Part shown: one piece after another, positions 1 through 9,980 of the stretch | Layout of the letters: each line of letters begins with the position of its first letter | Position numbering within the stretch: position 1 is the first letter of the stretch | Source of the DNA: Diplosphaera chodatii | Taxonomy: Eukaryota; Chlorophyta; Trebouxiophyceae; Prasiolales; Stichococcaceae | Length of the DNA stretch: 64,000 nucleotides | NCBI GenBank assembly: GCA_032358165.1 | Contig: JAALGY010000015.1 | Coordinates: forward strand, 1,364,001-1,428,000 | Direction of reading: 5' to 3' | The notes under the pieces: generated by a model | Told to the model about the DNA's origin: nothing | The model's database searches: none | What the model saw: only the letters and a program-made list of their open reading frames with translations | Translations under genes and position numbers: made by a program

Positions 1-1716
1 TTTGCTGCCAAGGCATTGCCAGCCGCCTGCATCCACTCACACAGAAGTCAGACTTCTCAGTGGGTTGCCATTGGAGCTTCGGCAGGCAATACATACTCGC
101 GAGTACACCAAGCGAGATCCTGCAAGCCTGCGAGGCTGAGAGCAGCACAAACCTGAGCAGCAGCGCTGGTGCCGGCCGTCGTCAGGGCCAAGGCCTCAAC
201 CGCTGAAAGAGTTGCGGCATGTGGCCCGGCCAGCCAGTCAGACCTGGACAGCTGCACGGCGGGGCTGCGGTTGGTGACACCCCCAACGGCGTCCACGAAC
301 AACGCCCGTTCCTTGTACCTCTGCAGCAGGCCCGCAGAGATGCTTGGGTTCACGTGCATGCCTGTTAGCACCAACACGATAACCCCCAGTGCTGTCCGTG
401 CAGACGAGGCAGCGCTGAGGTGGACCAGCTGCATCCACGGGGACCACTTTCTTTGCAAGGGCAAAAATGTGACCTGCTGGGCGGCGGCCTCCTCCGCGTG
501 TATGGCGGCAACAGCAGCAGCTGAGCGTGGCTGGAACGTCGGCGGGAGCCGCCCCGTCTGCTTGAAGAAGGTGCGGTCTGCGGACAGCAGCGCGTGCGCG
601 GCAGCGCAATGCGCCACGCTCGGCTCCCCGCCAAACAGCAGCTCTGCCATCTCAGGTGCGGTGTACACTGCGCCAGTGTCGCTGACCTGCACTGGCATCA
701 GCAGACTCAGTCCGGTTACTGATAGTCTGACGGATGCATCCCACCTCATCTGACACAGCTCCCCCATTTCAACAGTCTTACACGGTTACAGCAGGCTTTG
801 TGCTGTACACTGCAAGATGCTCCAAACCCACCTCCCATGCAAGCTTGCATAGCGAGGTGTCCAGTGCAGCAGCAGACGCCTCTGCCGCCACGGCTGCAAG
901 GTCAGCGCGGGTGAAGGGGCCGCCGGGAAGCACCAGTGCCACATGCTGCTGCGCCAGGTTCATCTGGGTGCCCCTGCACACGGGTCAACAGCTGGTTCAG
1001 AACGGAACAGCTTAGCCAGGCGTCACACCACACCATCTGTAGCAGCAGGGTACGGGTGTCACCTGGCGCCCATGACAGTCCAGCCGCGCTTGCCATGGCG
1101 CCCCTCCACCAGCGCGAGCCCGGCGTGCGCGTCCCGCTCCCTTTGGTATGCCACCAGGCAGCCCACGTTGACCTCCCCCGCCACGGGGACTGCGGACGCC
1201 CGTCCGGGCTGCGGCGCTGCAGCTACGGCTGTGAAGTACCGAAGCCTGCATTGAGTGGGCCAGAGCGCCTCCTGGATCTACATGTAGTCTGCAAATGTGT
1301 GTTACCAGGTTGGTGAGGTCGATATCCCAGATACGCGCATGCCATGAGGATGTGGAAGGTCTGCACCGGTCATTGTGCCGGCCAACAGCACACCTGCCAC
1401 CTGGCACGAATTCAGGCGCGTGCACATGCAGCGGCTGGCCACCCCTGGCTGCCATGCTGCCGACAGCTGCTGCAGCTCCGCGGGCTGCTTTTGCAGACAG
1501 CTTTCGCAGATCTGACGCTTGCGTTGAGCTCGTCGCTGAACGACCATGCATCACTGCTACTGCGGCGGCTGACAGCATGCCACCTGAGACTGACGCCGCC
1601 GTCGGCATGAGTGACGCTGCAGCGGCCATGCTAGATGTCTGTCCTGCAAGTGGCAGGCTTGACGATTCAAACGCTGACAGCGTCTGACGAGAGGCCCGCC
1701 ATACTTGCGATCGCAT
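1..1716 (-). CDS. RNR1: RNR1-like organellar 3'-5' exoribonuclease (RNase II family), N-terminal part only
   Basis: Partial gene running off the left edge; the catalytic RNB domain lies outside the window. Three stretches follow the order of plant RNR1 proteins: LVAYQRERDAHAGLALVEG (about 1190-1071), LALVLPGGPF-like then ADLAAVAAEASAAALD (about 980-830), and TAPEMAELLFGGEPSVAH with FFKQTGRLPPTFQPR (about 690-500), the latter matching the helical region with its EPR-like motif. A following stretch (SDWLAGPHAATLSAVEALAL, about 250-180) fits the spacer before the RNB domain. The first ATG (1716-1714) opens a Ser/Ala/Arg-rich segment that looks like a transit peptide. An intron joins it to LRYFTAVAAAPQPG (acceptor about 1249), and the donor at 1070 is standard. 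In plants this enzyme processes chloroplast rRNA and mRNA 3' ends. Family call is fairly firm; targeting is inferred. Confidence 0.72.
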
Positions 1717-2954
1717 CTAGTGAGCTGGCTGTAAGCCGAGTCGAACCCTCACATCACTGTGGTGACGTGCTTGCTGGCCAACAACAACACTCATGCAACG
1801 GTGGTTCGACATCACGGCTAGTGAGGCTCATCAGGCAGGATGCCGTGCTTGACGAAAAGATCGGAGGGCACCGTGGCGGTAAGAGCCGTGTCCCTGCATA
1901 TATACCCAATAAATACGTCGTCAACTCGCTGAAGACAAGACCTCTCTGGCGACCGCCCTGCAGCACAGCCTGCAGCTCGCTTCGAAGCACGCGAGCCGCG
2001 TGCTGAGCATTTGCATGCTTGCTGCTGTTTGCACGCCAGCCACCATGAGTGAAAACGGATCACTGACACCAGCAAGGTCTCCTTCAGTTCCAGACTCGCA
2101 AGCAGACAGCCGGTGGCGCAACCACGGCGGCGGCAGGTGCCATGCTGCCCAGAGCTGTGGCTGAGTGTCAGTCTGCATGTGGTGAAAACACGTGTCCGCC
2201 GTTCCACATGCTGCTTACACGTTTCAACCCGCTTGGATTCCTTGCCTCGCAGGCAAAGCATCTCTATCTTCGGGCAAGTGATGCCTCAGGCTTTGGCATG
2301 CATTCTCTGCTGCTGCCGTGCACGCTTGTATTTCAGTGCAGATCTAATTTTGTTGTTGGATTCTGTGGCTTTCTGTCGTGCTGCATGCATGCCTTGCGGG
2401 TTCGGCTCACTGCTGATGTTCAAGCAAGCACGATGCGGACCTTGCAGGGGTTACCCAGACGACAGCGTCGAACACCCGACGACAAGGAAAAGCCCTTACA
2501 AGGGCGTGGACAACTCGCAGTTGCCGCCCGCGGGCCTGTCTCCCAAGGTGGGCGTTCAAATGGGATGTCTCCGTGCTTTAAACGAGTACTGTGCCGTGGG
2601 GCCCTCCGGAGCCCGTCCTTTACGGATCGGTCAGATCTGGCGTCTCAGATCAGCGGTTTGCACCAGCCGGGTTGATCGCCTGGGCACCTAGGGGTGGACC
2701 GTTGGTCTGTGTCACACCTCGTTGGCACGGCCCAAGCCTGTCATTAGCCCGAAAGTGGAGGGGAAAGGAGCGGAGTCATGCCAGCATGAGCACAGGGTCA
2801 TCTGCTTCACGGCCAAAACCGGGTGCTTATCGCAACATGCCGCCATAGCTGGCGACAGCGGCGAAAGACAGCCGAGCGTCGCATGCATGCCGCCTGTCAG
2901 ATGTTGGATTTGTTTGTGCACATATCAGCCTCGACTGATATACGCTCTGTGCAG
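1717..2954. other. Divergent intergenic region
   Basis: Lies between the RNR1 start and the first supported exon of the DUF4057 gene. It probably holds both promoters and one or more unresolved 5' exons of the DUF4057 gene. The longest open frames (about 2113-2691) lack recognisable similarity and I see no RNA gene in it. Confidence 0.4.
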
Positions 2955-4134
2955 GTGGAGGATGGCAGCTTTCATGTCGCCCAACGCCCGTGAGTAGCAC
3001 TGTGCTCGCACCCTTCACACTGCCTCTGCTGCACTGCTGCTGACGCGTCAATGTGTGCATTGCTTAGGGTCCAGCCAGCACACATCATGCAACTGTCACT
3101 ACCAGTGTGCATGTTGCAATACTAGCAGCATGCTCTGCACCACACTCTACTACCTGGGTCGTGCGTGGACTGGTCCTTGCGTCTGCTGCAGGGGTCTGGA
3201 GACGAAGCTGCAGCAATGTCTGATTGGCTCAGACATCTTCGCGGACCAGGCGCCCGGCGCAGACTCGCGGCTGCAGTTTTCAGGTTCGCCCAATGGGAAG
3301 ATCCGGGAGGTTTCGGACGCCAAGAAGCGTGCGCTGCAGGTGATGGTGGAGCAGGTCACTGCATGACGGCCTGCTTTGCATCAGCTCCCATGTGAGGCTG
3401 TTCGCGTTTTGCACGGTAGTTCAGCGTCCTTTTCTAGGTGCTTCATGGGAGTATGGTAGCAACCAGAGAACTGGTCAGCAAGCCGTAGTATGCATGCATG
3501 CCTGACAGTACAGCCGGCTGAAGCCTGGGGGCCTGCTTGCTTCCGCAGGGTAATGACATCTTTGCAGAGAAGGTGGAGGACGGCAACGCGGCGCGCAGCC
3601 TGGCATTCAGCGAGGCCAAGCTGCATGAAATGGGCGGCAGTGACATCTTTGGCGAAGGCCAGCAGGTGCCTTCCCGAGGGTCGTCAATGATGTGTTGTCA
3701 GCCCACATGCTTGCTGTGGCAGATCCGCTGGTAAGCAAGTAATCTGCAGGGGCCACACCCTAGCACTGGTGTGCATCATGCGCTCTTGGCCCCACCTGGC
3801 CTTGGTTTGCATGAATCTGTGTGTCGACCATGCTGATGCATAGTACTGGGCCTCTCTGGCCTCAGCCCTGCTATATCCTCATGGTTGCAGAGTACTGGTT
3901 ACCAGGTGTCAAGTGTGGGCTGGGGCGCTGCGTGGGCTGGTGTTGACCGTGGCCACACAGCAAGCACCTGCGCTGAATGCTGTGCGTCATGTGCAGGAGT
4001 CACACCGGTCCTCGCTGCGGGTGCGGAAGCCGCCCGGGGGCGGCAGCAGCATTGTGTTTGGCGACCCCAACGAGCACATCAGCCTGCAGTACCGCAACCC
4101 TGACGAGGAGCCGATCAAGATCATTGGCGTCTGA
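2955..4134 (+). CDS. DUF4057 family protein (plant HN1/Jupiter-like)
   Basis: Four exons can be joined in frame: 2955-2989, 3192-3339, 3549-3665 and 3997-4134 (stop TGA 4132-4134); a further 5' exon carrying the start is not resolved. The product shows the repeated short motif of plant DUF4057 proteins: IGSDIFADQ, GNDIFAEK and GSDIFGEG, followed by LRVRKPPGGGSSIVFGD near the C-terminus, which matches the conserved S-x-R-V-x-N/K-P-x-G-G-x-S-x-I-x-F-G element. Function of the family is not settled; the PPGG motif resembles animal HN1/Jupiter microtubule-associated proteins. The protein is short, polar and probably disordered, with no signal peptide or membrane segment. A TGTAA motif lies at 4431-4435. 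The family assignment is from memory of the motif pattern. Confidence 0.66.
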
Positions 4135-5058
4135 GTTGGCGGCGCACTTGAGGCTGCATCGCGTGCTGCCGAGTGTGTGCGTGCCCAGTCTGTGCACGGA
4201 GGTCAGCCGCATTGGCTGCCCCATCGCTCTGCTGTGGCATCCGCCGAGCTGCAGCTGGAGCGGGTTGGCAGGCATTCAAAACAGCCAATGCAGCTGCTGC
4301 GTGATGACTTGAAATCAAGTTGCAGCAACGAGCTTGTGTACTACGCCCGTCAGTTCAGTGCATCTGATTCTCCTCGTTTCCGCAATGGAAGGACAGCTTG
4401 CCTTGCGCCTTTTCTCTGTTCTGACGCATGTGTAAAATTGGCGGCAGCGGCAAGGCTGGCCATTATAGGCTTTTCCCCCTGGTTGTCACAAATATCTTGA
4501 CGACATCGTTCGGACCATTATGATGATAGTTGTGTTCGATGACGTGCCCGCCGTCTGCAGAGGTCACAGGCGAGGACGCTTCCTCAGTTCAGCATGCAGA
4601 CTTTCCTGTGTGGCAGGCGTCCCGCATCCGTCACAGCGGGACATCATCACATACACATGCACTACATGTAGTGCGTGCGGATGTTGTGACCAAGAGGCAC
4701 GCATCTACCTGTGACGGCTAAAGTCCCATAGCTGCTGCAAGTGGGCTGTGCATTGACGACGCAGAGGCGGCACGCATCCATATTTCAAGGGAATAGAACA
4801 ATTCTATTTCCCCTGCATCTGCTGCCTTGCAATATCGGTGTCCAGTCATGTTTAGATTCCAATAGACGTGGCGGATCATACGAGGCGTGTCTCGCATCTC
4901 TTTCCGCATCTCAGATCCAGCTTACTGCCCGGTGCAGCGCTCTATCGGGCCTTGCCTTCAGGCCAGACCGTGCTGCGTCGCCGGCGGTGCCCGCGCTGGG
5001 CTGGCTGGAGTCGCTGCATCGACTCGTGGGGGACAGAGGCGCGAAGCTACCCAAAACT
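4135..5058. other. Intergenic region between DUF4057 and GATA genes
   Basis: Holds the DUF4057 3' UTR, with a TGTAA poly(A)-like motif at 4431-4435, and the GATA-gene promoter and 5' UTR. An open frame continues upstream of the GATA ATG without another convincing start. No other gene seen. Confidence 0.4.
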
Positions 5059-6684
5059 ATGTTAACTGGTGGGGAGGCCGCCCCGACAGCTGCGGCAAAC
5101 ACAGGCGCGCCAGTCGCCCCAGGCGTCACAGCACCCCAGCCCGACGGCGTGGCTGTCGACGGCGGCTCGGAGGGTGCTGGTCCCGGCCTAGGGGATCGTT
5201 TCGACGGCGGCAGGCTTGCGACGGTGTTGCAGGGCAGCGCCGCAGAGCAGCAGGCGCCGCCAGTCAGCGCAGTTGCTGCGGCCATGGAGCAGCCCGCGCC
5301 CGCGCAGGCGGAGCAGCCGGGCCTGGCCAATGCGGCGCCCTTCCTGCCGTTCGTGCAGTTGCCCCAGCAGCCCGCCAGCGGCCCGCCGCAGCAGCCCGCG
5401 TTGCAGCCCGCCGCTGGTGATGACGCCGCCGAGCAGCAGCGAATACTGCAGCAGAGCGCTCAGCTGCAGCAGCAGCAGGTGGGAGATCTGAGATTTCGTC
5501 TCGGACGTCACTCTCTCAGTGCAGTGTCATATTGCCAGGACGCTGTCGCGCCCAGGCCCGCCGGCTGCACCCCTGCTTGCTGCGAGGCACACTTGCAGTC
5601 AGTGCGGTAGCTGTGCCCACCAGCTGCTGCTACCGGTTGTGGACAGCACAGAGTGCATCACCTGCAGTTTTCAACTGCACCGGTTCGCCGGCCTCAGAAC
5701 GTTGCCTTTAACATCCTGCAATCACCATGTTGTGCTTGGCAGAGCCACAGGTTGCAAGCTGCGCGTTGCTACGTCGCTCACAGCACCTTCTTTCCCCCGG
5801 GGCTGCGGGTGTGGCCAGATGCCTGCAGATGGCACCGCTGAAGCCTGCTGCGCCCTTGCCTTGCAGGTTCTGGCGTACTACTGGCAACTATACCTGCAGA
5901 ACGCTCTTCAGCAGAGCGGCGGCGCTCTGCCGATGCCGTTCCTGGGGGCACCGCCCTTCATGTCACCGGATGCGCTGGCCGGCCAATACCAGCAGCAGGC
6001 GGCAGCGCAGGCCGCGTACAACGGTGGGCGTGCCTCCGCAGACGGCAACCGCAAGCGGTCGCGCGACGGCGACGGTGGCAGCACCAGGAAGGGTCGTCGT
6101 GCACGCAATGAGAACAAGGTGCGCAGCACTGAGTTGGCAGGTGGTTGGCCTGTCTGTCCTTGATGCTGTTGTGCGTCTGTATTCGGCATGCCTCGACAGC
6201 TAGAGTGATAACATGTCCGTTCGGTGCCTTTCCCGGCTTACTCCAAAGAAGGAGCTGACAATGTGCAGGTTTGCAGCAACTGTGGCTCGTCAAACACACC
6301 CTTTTGGCGCAAGGACAAGCACACCGGGCAGCCGCTGTGCAACGCATGCGGCCTGTACTTCGCCAAGAACGACAAGCACAGACCAAACGTGCGGTGCTGC
6401 CTTGCATCTGCTGTGTAGTATTCATGCATCTTGTTTGCACCATCGGCTGCTCATCAGCGTGTGGCATGCGCACTGCAAGCTGCCATGCCCTGCAGGACCT
6501 GTGGAAGAGCGAGGGCGGCGAGGATGCACGTGCCAACCAGATGCCGCTGCAGCAGCACTTGCAGCAGCCGCTGCCAGCGATGATGCAAGCGCCGCTGGTT
6601 GAGCAGTTTGCGGCCGCGCCCCAGGACCTGGCTCCTCCTAAGCAGGAGGCACATGCTGCAGATACACCTGCGCAGCAGCCATGA
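5059..6684 (+). CDS. GATA-type zinc finger transcription factor
   Basis: Four exons join at phase 0: 5059-5478, 5867-6118, 6269-6388 and 6496-6684, giving 326 residues. The third exon encodes almost exactly the zinc finger: CSNC, then 18 residues, then CNAC, with TPFWRKD before and GLYFAKNDKHRP after. The C-x2-C-x18-C-x2-C spacing is the plant class, though the finger sequence reads like fungal and animal fingers. The N-terminal 140 residues are Ala/Pro/Gln-rich with a run of Gln, typical of an activation region; the second exon ends in a basic stretch (NRKRSRDGDGG, TRKGRRARNENK) that is a likely nuclear signal. The C-terminal tail is Gln/Pro-rich. It should bind GATA sites; targets cannot be inferred. 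The ATG chosen is the first in frame before the low-complexity region. Confidence 0.85.
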
Positions 6685-7254
6685 GTGCACTCTTGGCGCT
6701 GTCGGCTATAGGCTCGGCACAAGCTCTGACATGGGGCTATCAAGAATTGGAGTCCAGTCCATGGTGCGCTCGCTCCAGAGCGGCCGTAAGCTCTAGGGGA
6801 ATGCAAACGATCTGCCTTCACTTTTGGGGCCATAACTCACGGCTTAGAGTCGGTCCCATTTGTATTGCCGCAACCCAGCATGGCGGCATATCAGCTGACA
6901 TACACTGGTTTTGAGTCGTTATCAGCGCAGGGACCTGAAGACATTGCCCCTGTGGGATCCTGTTGCGCTGTGCTTGCGTACAGGCAGAGAGCAGTCTTGA
7001 GAACCCATAATTGGTTTGAAGAACGTATTGGCTTGCCCCACCGTGTGTCATGCCCTGGCTTCTGCTGTTGTTTTGGCAAGCCGCTGCCCCGTGTACTGTA
7101 CTGGCGGCGGCATGGGTCACCTGAGCAGGTGCCTAGGGATCACTTTTCACCGTGTTTGAGTATGTGCATCAGCCTGTGGTTAACAGCAATGTGGCCCATC
7201 GCAGCATAACCACAGACCACAGATGATCAACATCTGTGCTTCCATCTCTGCATT
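6685..7254. other. Convergent intergenic region
   Basis: 570 bp between the GATA stop (+) and the TRM7 stop (-). It should hold both 3' UTRs. I see no further gene or RNA. Confidence 0.4.
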
Positions 7255-9220
7255 CTAACTTGCCGCTGCATTTTCAAGCGTTGCCTTCCTGGCCTTGGGG
7301 GTATGTGAGAGGGCGGCTTGCCGTGCTATGGCAGTCAGGTATGCAGGCGCCGTCGGTGCCTGCGCAGGGCATCCGACCACCACCTTGCACCGGTTGCAAA
7401 CTGTTGAGGCCTGCAGCTTGCCTACAGTGAGCACATCAAACCTCGCAGCAGCAGCCCCAACAGCTATACGTGCCTGCACTGGCTCTCGTCGTACGTAGTC
7501 ACCACCCAGGTCGTATGACTGGTCGGCATCAAACGTCAGATCTCCGCACGCCACAAACGGAATCCATGATGGTTCTGAGCCTGCCAGCTGCTCTCCTGAC
7601 AAGTATGACTCCAGCATTGCTGGCAGAAACCCCTCTGGAGGACGGTAATGCTGACAAACCACAAATGCCTCTGCGAAGAGATGTGCAATCTCAGGCAGGA
7701 CGTGGCCCGTTGTCAGCAGTGCGGACCTCGATGAGCAGCACTATATACTCAGCAGGCAGGGAACATCTGCCACGCATGCACCTATACTAGAGTTGCGACT
7801 GCTCCTGGGCTTTGAGAGCGTCACTTCTGGGAAGAAGATCTTCAGCTACATGACAGCACACCCTTACATGATATTCAGTGTCGGGAATCGACATGGTTGG
7901 TGAACATCGTGATGGTTGCATTTGGCGGGAGCTCACTTGTTTGCACCTGAGCATAGAGCAGGCTGATGTCTTTGCCACGAAAGACTTTGGCGACAAAGGT
8001 GCCGCCGGTCCGAAGCACGCGTGTCACAATCACGAGGGCTGCCAGGATGAGCTGCGACTGCACATACTCGTCCATGTCATGCAGCCCCGTCACTGCATGA
8101 GATGCAGCCAAGCTACATCGTCGTCATCACCAATGCACTGTGTGAGTGTGTTTAAGTAGACCCTGCAACAAGCCTGATCAGTGATCATGCATGGCCGATG
8201 ACCAAGGTAGTGGCGAAATGCCATTGCGATCTGCTTTCCTACCGTCAGGAGCGCCGTCTGACACCACTAGGTCAGCGTGGTGCCCGTCGAAGTGCGCCAC
8301 CACCGCAGCCGCTGTCTTGCTGCTGGTGATATCCCCCTGCACGTTCTGCTAATCACCCTTAGAGCTGCATGGGCCTGGCGCTCCCATCCTCCTTGAATGT
8401 TGTTCAAGAATACTTGCATATGACTTCTGATGGCTGGTAGACCCTGCCTGCAGCTGGATCACGCCCTCAATGGGCGCCATTGGCTGCAGGTCCACCGCCA
8501 CAATCTTTGGCAGGTCATGCTGCCTGTGCAAGCAGGGAGCAATGGGCTGTCACCCTCATGCCCATCCCCTGTGAGCACCCAGCAGCAATCCTCCAAAGCA
8601 GCGTGCAACGAAAAATGCACGATTGCTTCATCTGAAACTGACCTTCCACCATTTACCAAAGGGAGATACAGCTTGCGTGACAGCACCTACAGCTTCGAGC
8701 ATCCAAGAGTTTACTCCACAGCTTGCTGCGGAGTGTCCGAACGAAACTGCTGATGTGAGGGCATGCCCATGCGTCAGAAGTGATTTGCGTGCATCAAGTT
8801 TTCTTTCCTTATACATGTCGTCGCGCACACCTGCGACCACGAGCCAGGTGCCGCACACAAATCCACGACATGCTGCACCCCTGCACGACACGACCAGTAA
8901 CCATGAAGCGTGCTGCCTGTGCAATTGCCATGACAGTCAGCAGCTTTGCTTGGTCCATGTTGGAACGGCAGGCAGCAGGGCAGACGTGTGCCAGCTTGCC
9001 CTCAAGGATGTGGAAAGCCTCGTCAATTTGCAGCAGCTTGAAGGCGCTGCGCGCTCGCCAGCCTTCCTCCTTGGCTTTCCTGTAGAATATGTCCCGTTTA
9101 TCCTTCGATACTGGCCCCTGCGCATCCAATGCAAGCTCAGCCTTGTGAGCACTGGTGAGTGAGCTCACGGGTGCAGCTGTGCGTGCTGCAAGGCGCACAT
9201 GATGCACAAACGCTTACCAT
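7255..9220 (-). CDS. TRM7: TRM7/FTSJ1-type tRNA 2'-O-ribose methyltransferase
   Basis: Methylates riboses 32 and 34 in the tRNA anticodon loop, using S-adenosylmethionine, in the cytosol. Exons (complement): ATG 9220-9218, then 9117 to about 9023, 8869-8832, 8686-8657, about 8525-8448, 8336-8243, 8092-7947, 7845-7782 and 7670-7255. The product reads [20 protein letters not shown] at the N-terminus, [13 protein letters not shown] (SAM-binding motif I), [34 protein letters not shown], then [10 protein letters not shown] and [17 protein letters not shown], which supply the K-D-K-E catalytic set. The C-terminal PFVACGDL matches the eukaryotic TRM7 tail. An intron directly follows the ATG, and exon 8686-8657 is only 30 nt. 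The 8447-8337 intron needs a GC donor to keep the Q-GDI junction. Family call is firm. Confidence 0.92.
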
Positions 9221-9980
9221 TGACGGGGAGCATCCACGATTTCGCAGTCTGCAGCTGAGAAGTATGTGTCTAATAGCGTGCAGTTGCTCGTCACATCATA
9301 ATGAGCATGCGTGGAGCGCAGTGGGAATGCTAGCGCCGCGCTACCTGTCCAATGCGGGACCAGGCGCAAAGCATAGATCGTCGCAAATGCACTTCTCACA
9401 CAGCGAGATTGCACGCGTTTCTCAGCTTGGTGACGCACATGCAAGCCCTCAAGTGTCAGAGCAGAAGCGGGACAAGCAGGTGTTGCAATCTGAGATGCAT
9501 GCGGTACAAGTGTGGTACGATTGGTGAGCTCAAAAATGGTTGATGTCCATTCATGTTTATCGAGCGGAAGGAGCTACGAAGGCAAGTTTATGTTTCGTCA
9601 CGAGGCGGGACCATGTTTCACGTACAGACAGCTTCAAGTCTGAATAATGATGGCGGTAGCTGGCTCAGCGCTAGGCTGGCAGAATGCCGTCCCACACCTC
9701 CTTGGCAACACCCGTAGCCGCATATTCTGCGATGTGCACAATACTTGCATGGTCACTCGCATATACTCCTGCACGTGCGTGCATGCTTCGACGTGGTGGG
9801 CCATCGTGTGACATGCTGCACGCTGCACTGCCCAAGGTGCCTGGAAGCAGCTTTGCTCACCATCCCAGCCTGGTATGACGGTCGACACTTCATTGATGGC
9901 ATGTACCAGGTGCCGTACCTGCGAGCCACATCATCAACCATTGTGCCGGGGTGCCCCGCATAAGCCTGTGCTGGCGCCTT
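9221..9980. other. Intergenic region, TRM7 5' side and HPAT 3' side
   Basis: 760 bp between two minus-strand genes. It should contain the TRM7 promoter and non-coding first-exon leader (the leader ends with the ATG at 9220-9218) and the HPAT 3' UTR. Short open frames here show no family similarity. Confidence 0.4.

Noticed and set aside
1700..1790. Possible minus-strand tRNA around a GTTCGA-like motif
   Set aside because: The surrounding bases do not form T, anticodon or acceptor stems.
4741..5058. Upstream extension of the GATA protein reading frame
   Set aside because: It opens with GTG and has no ATG before 5059; the composition differs from the conserved part, so it is taken as leader.
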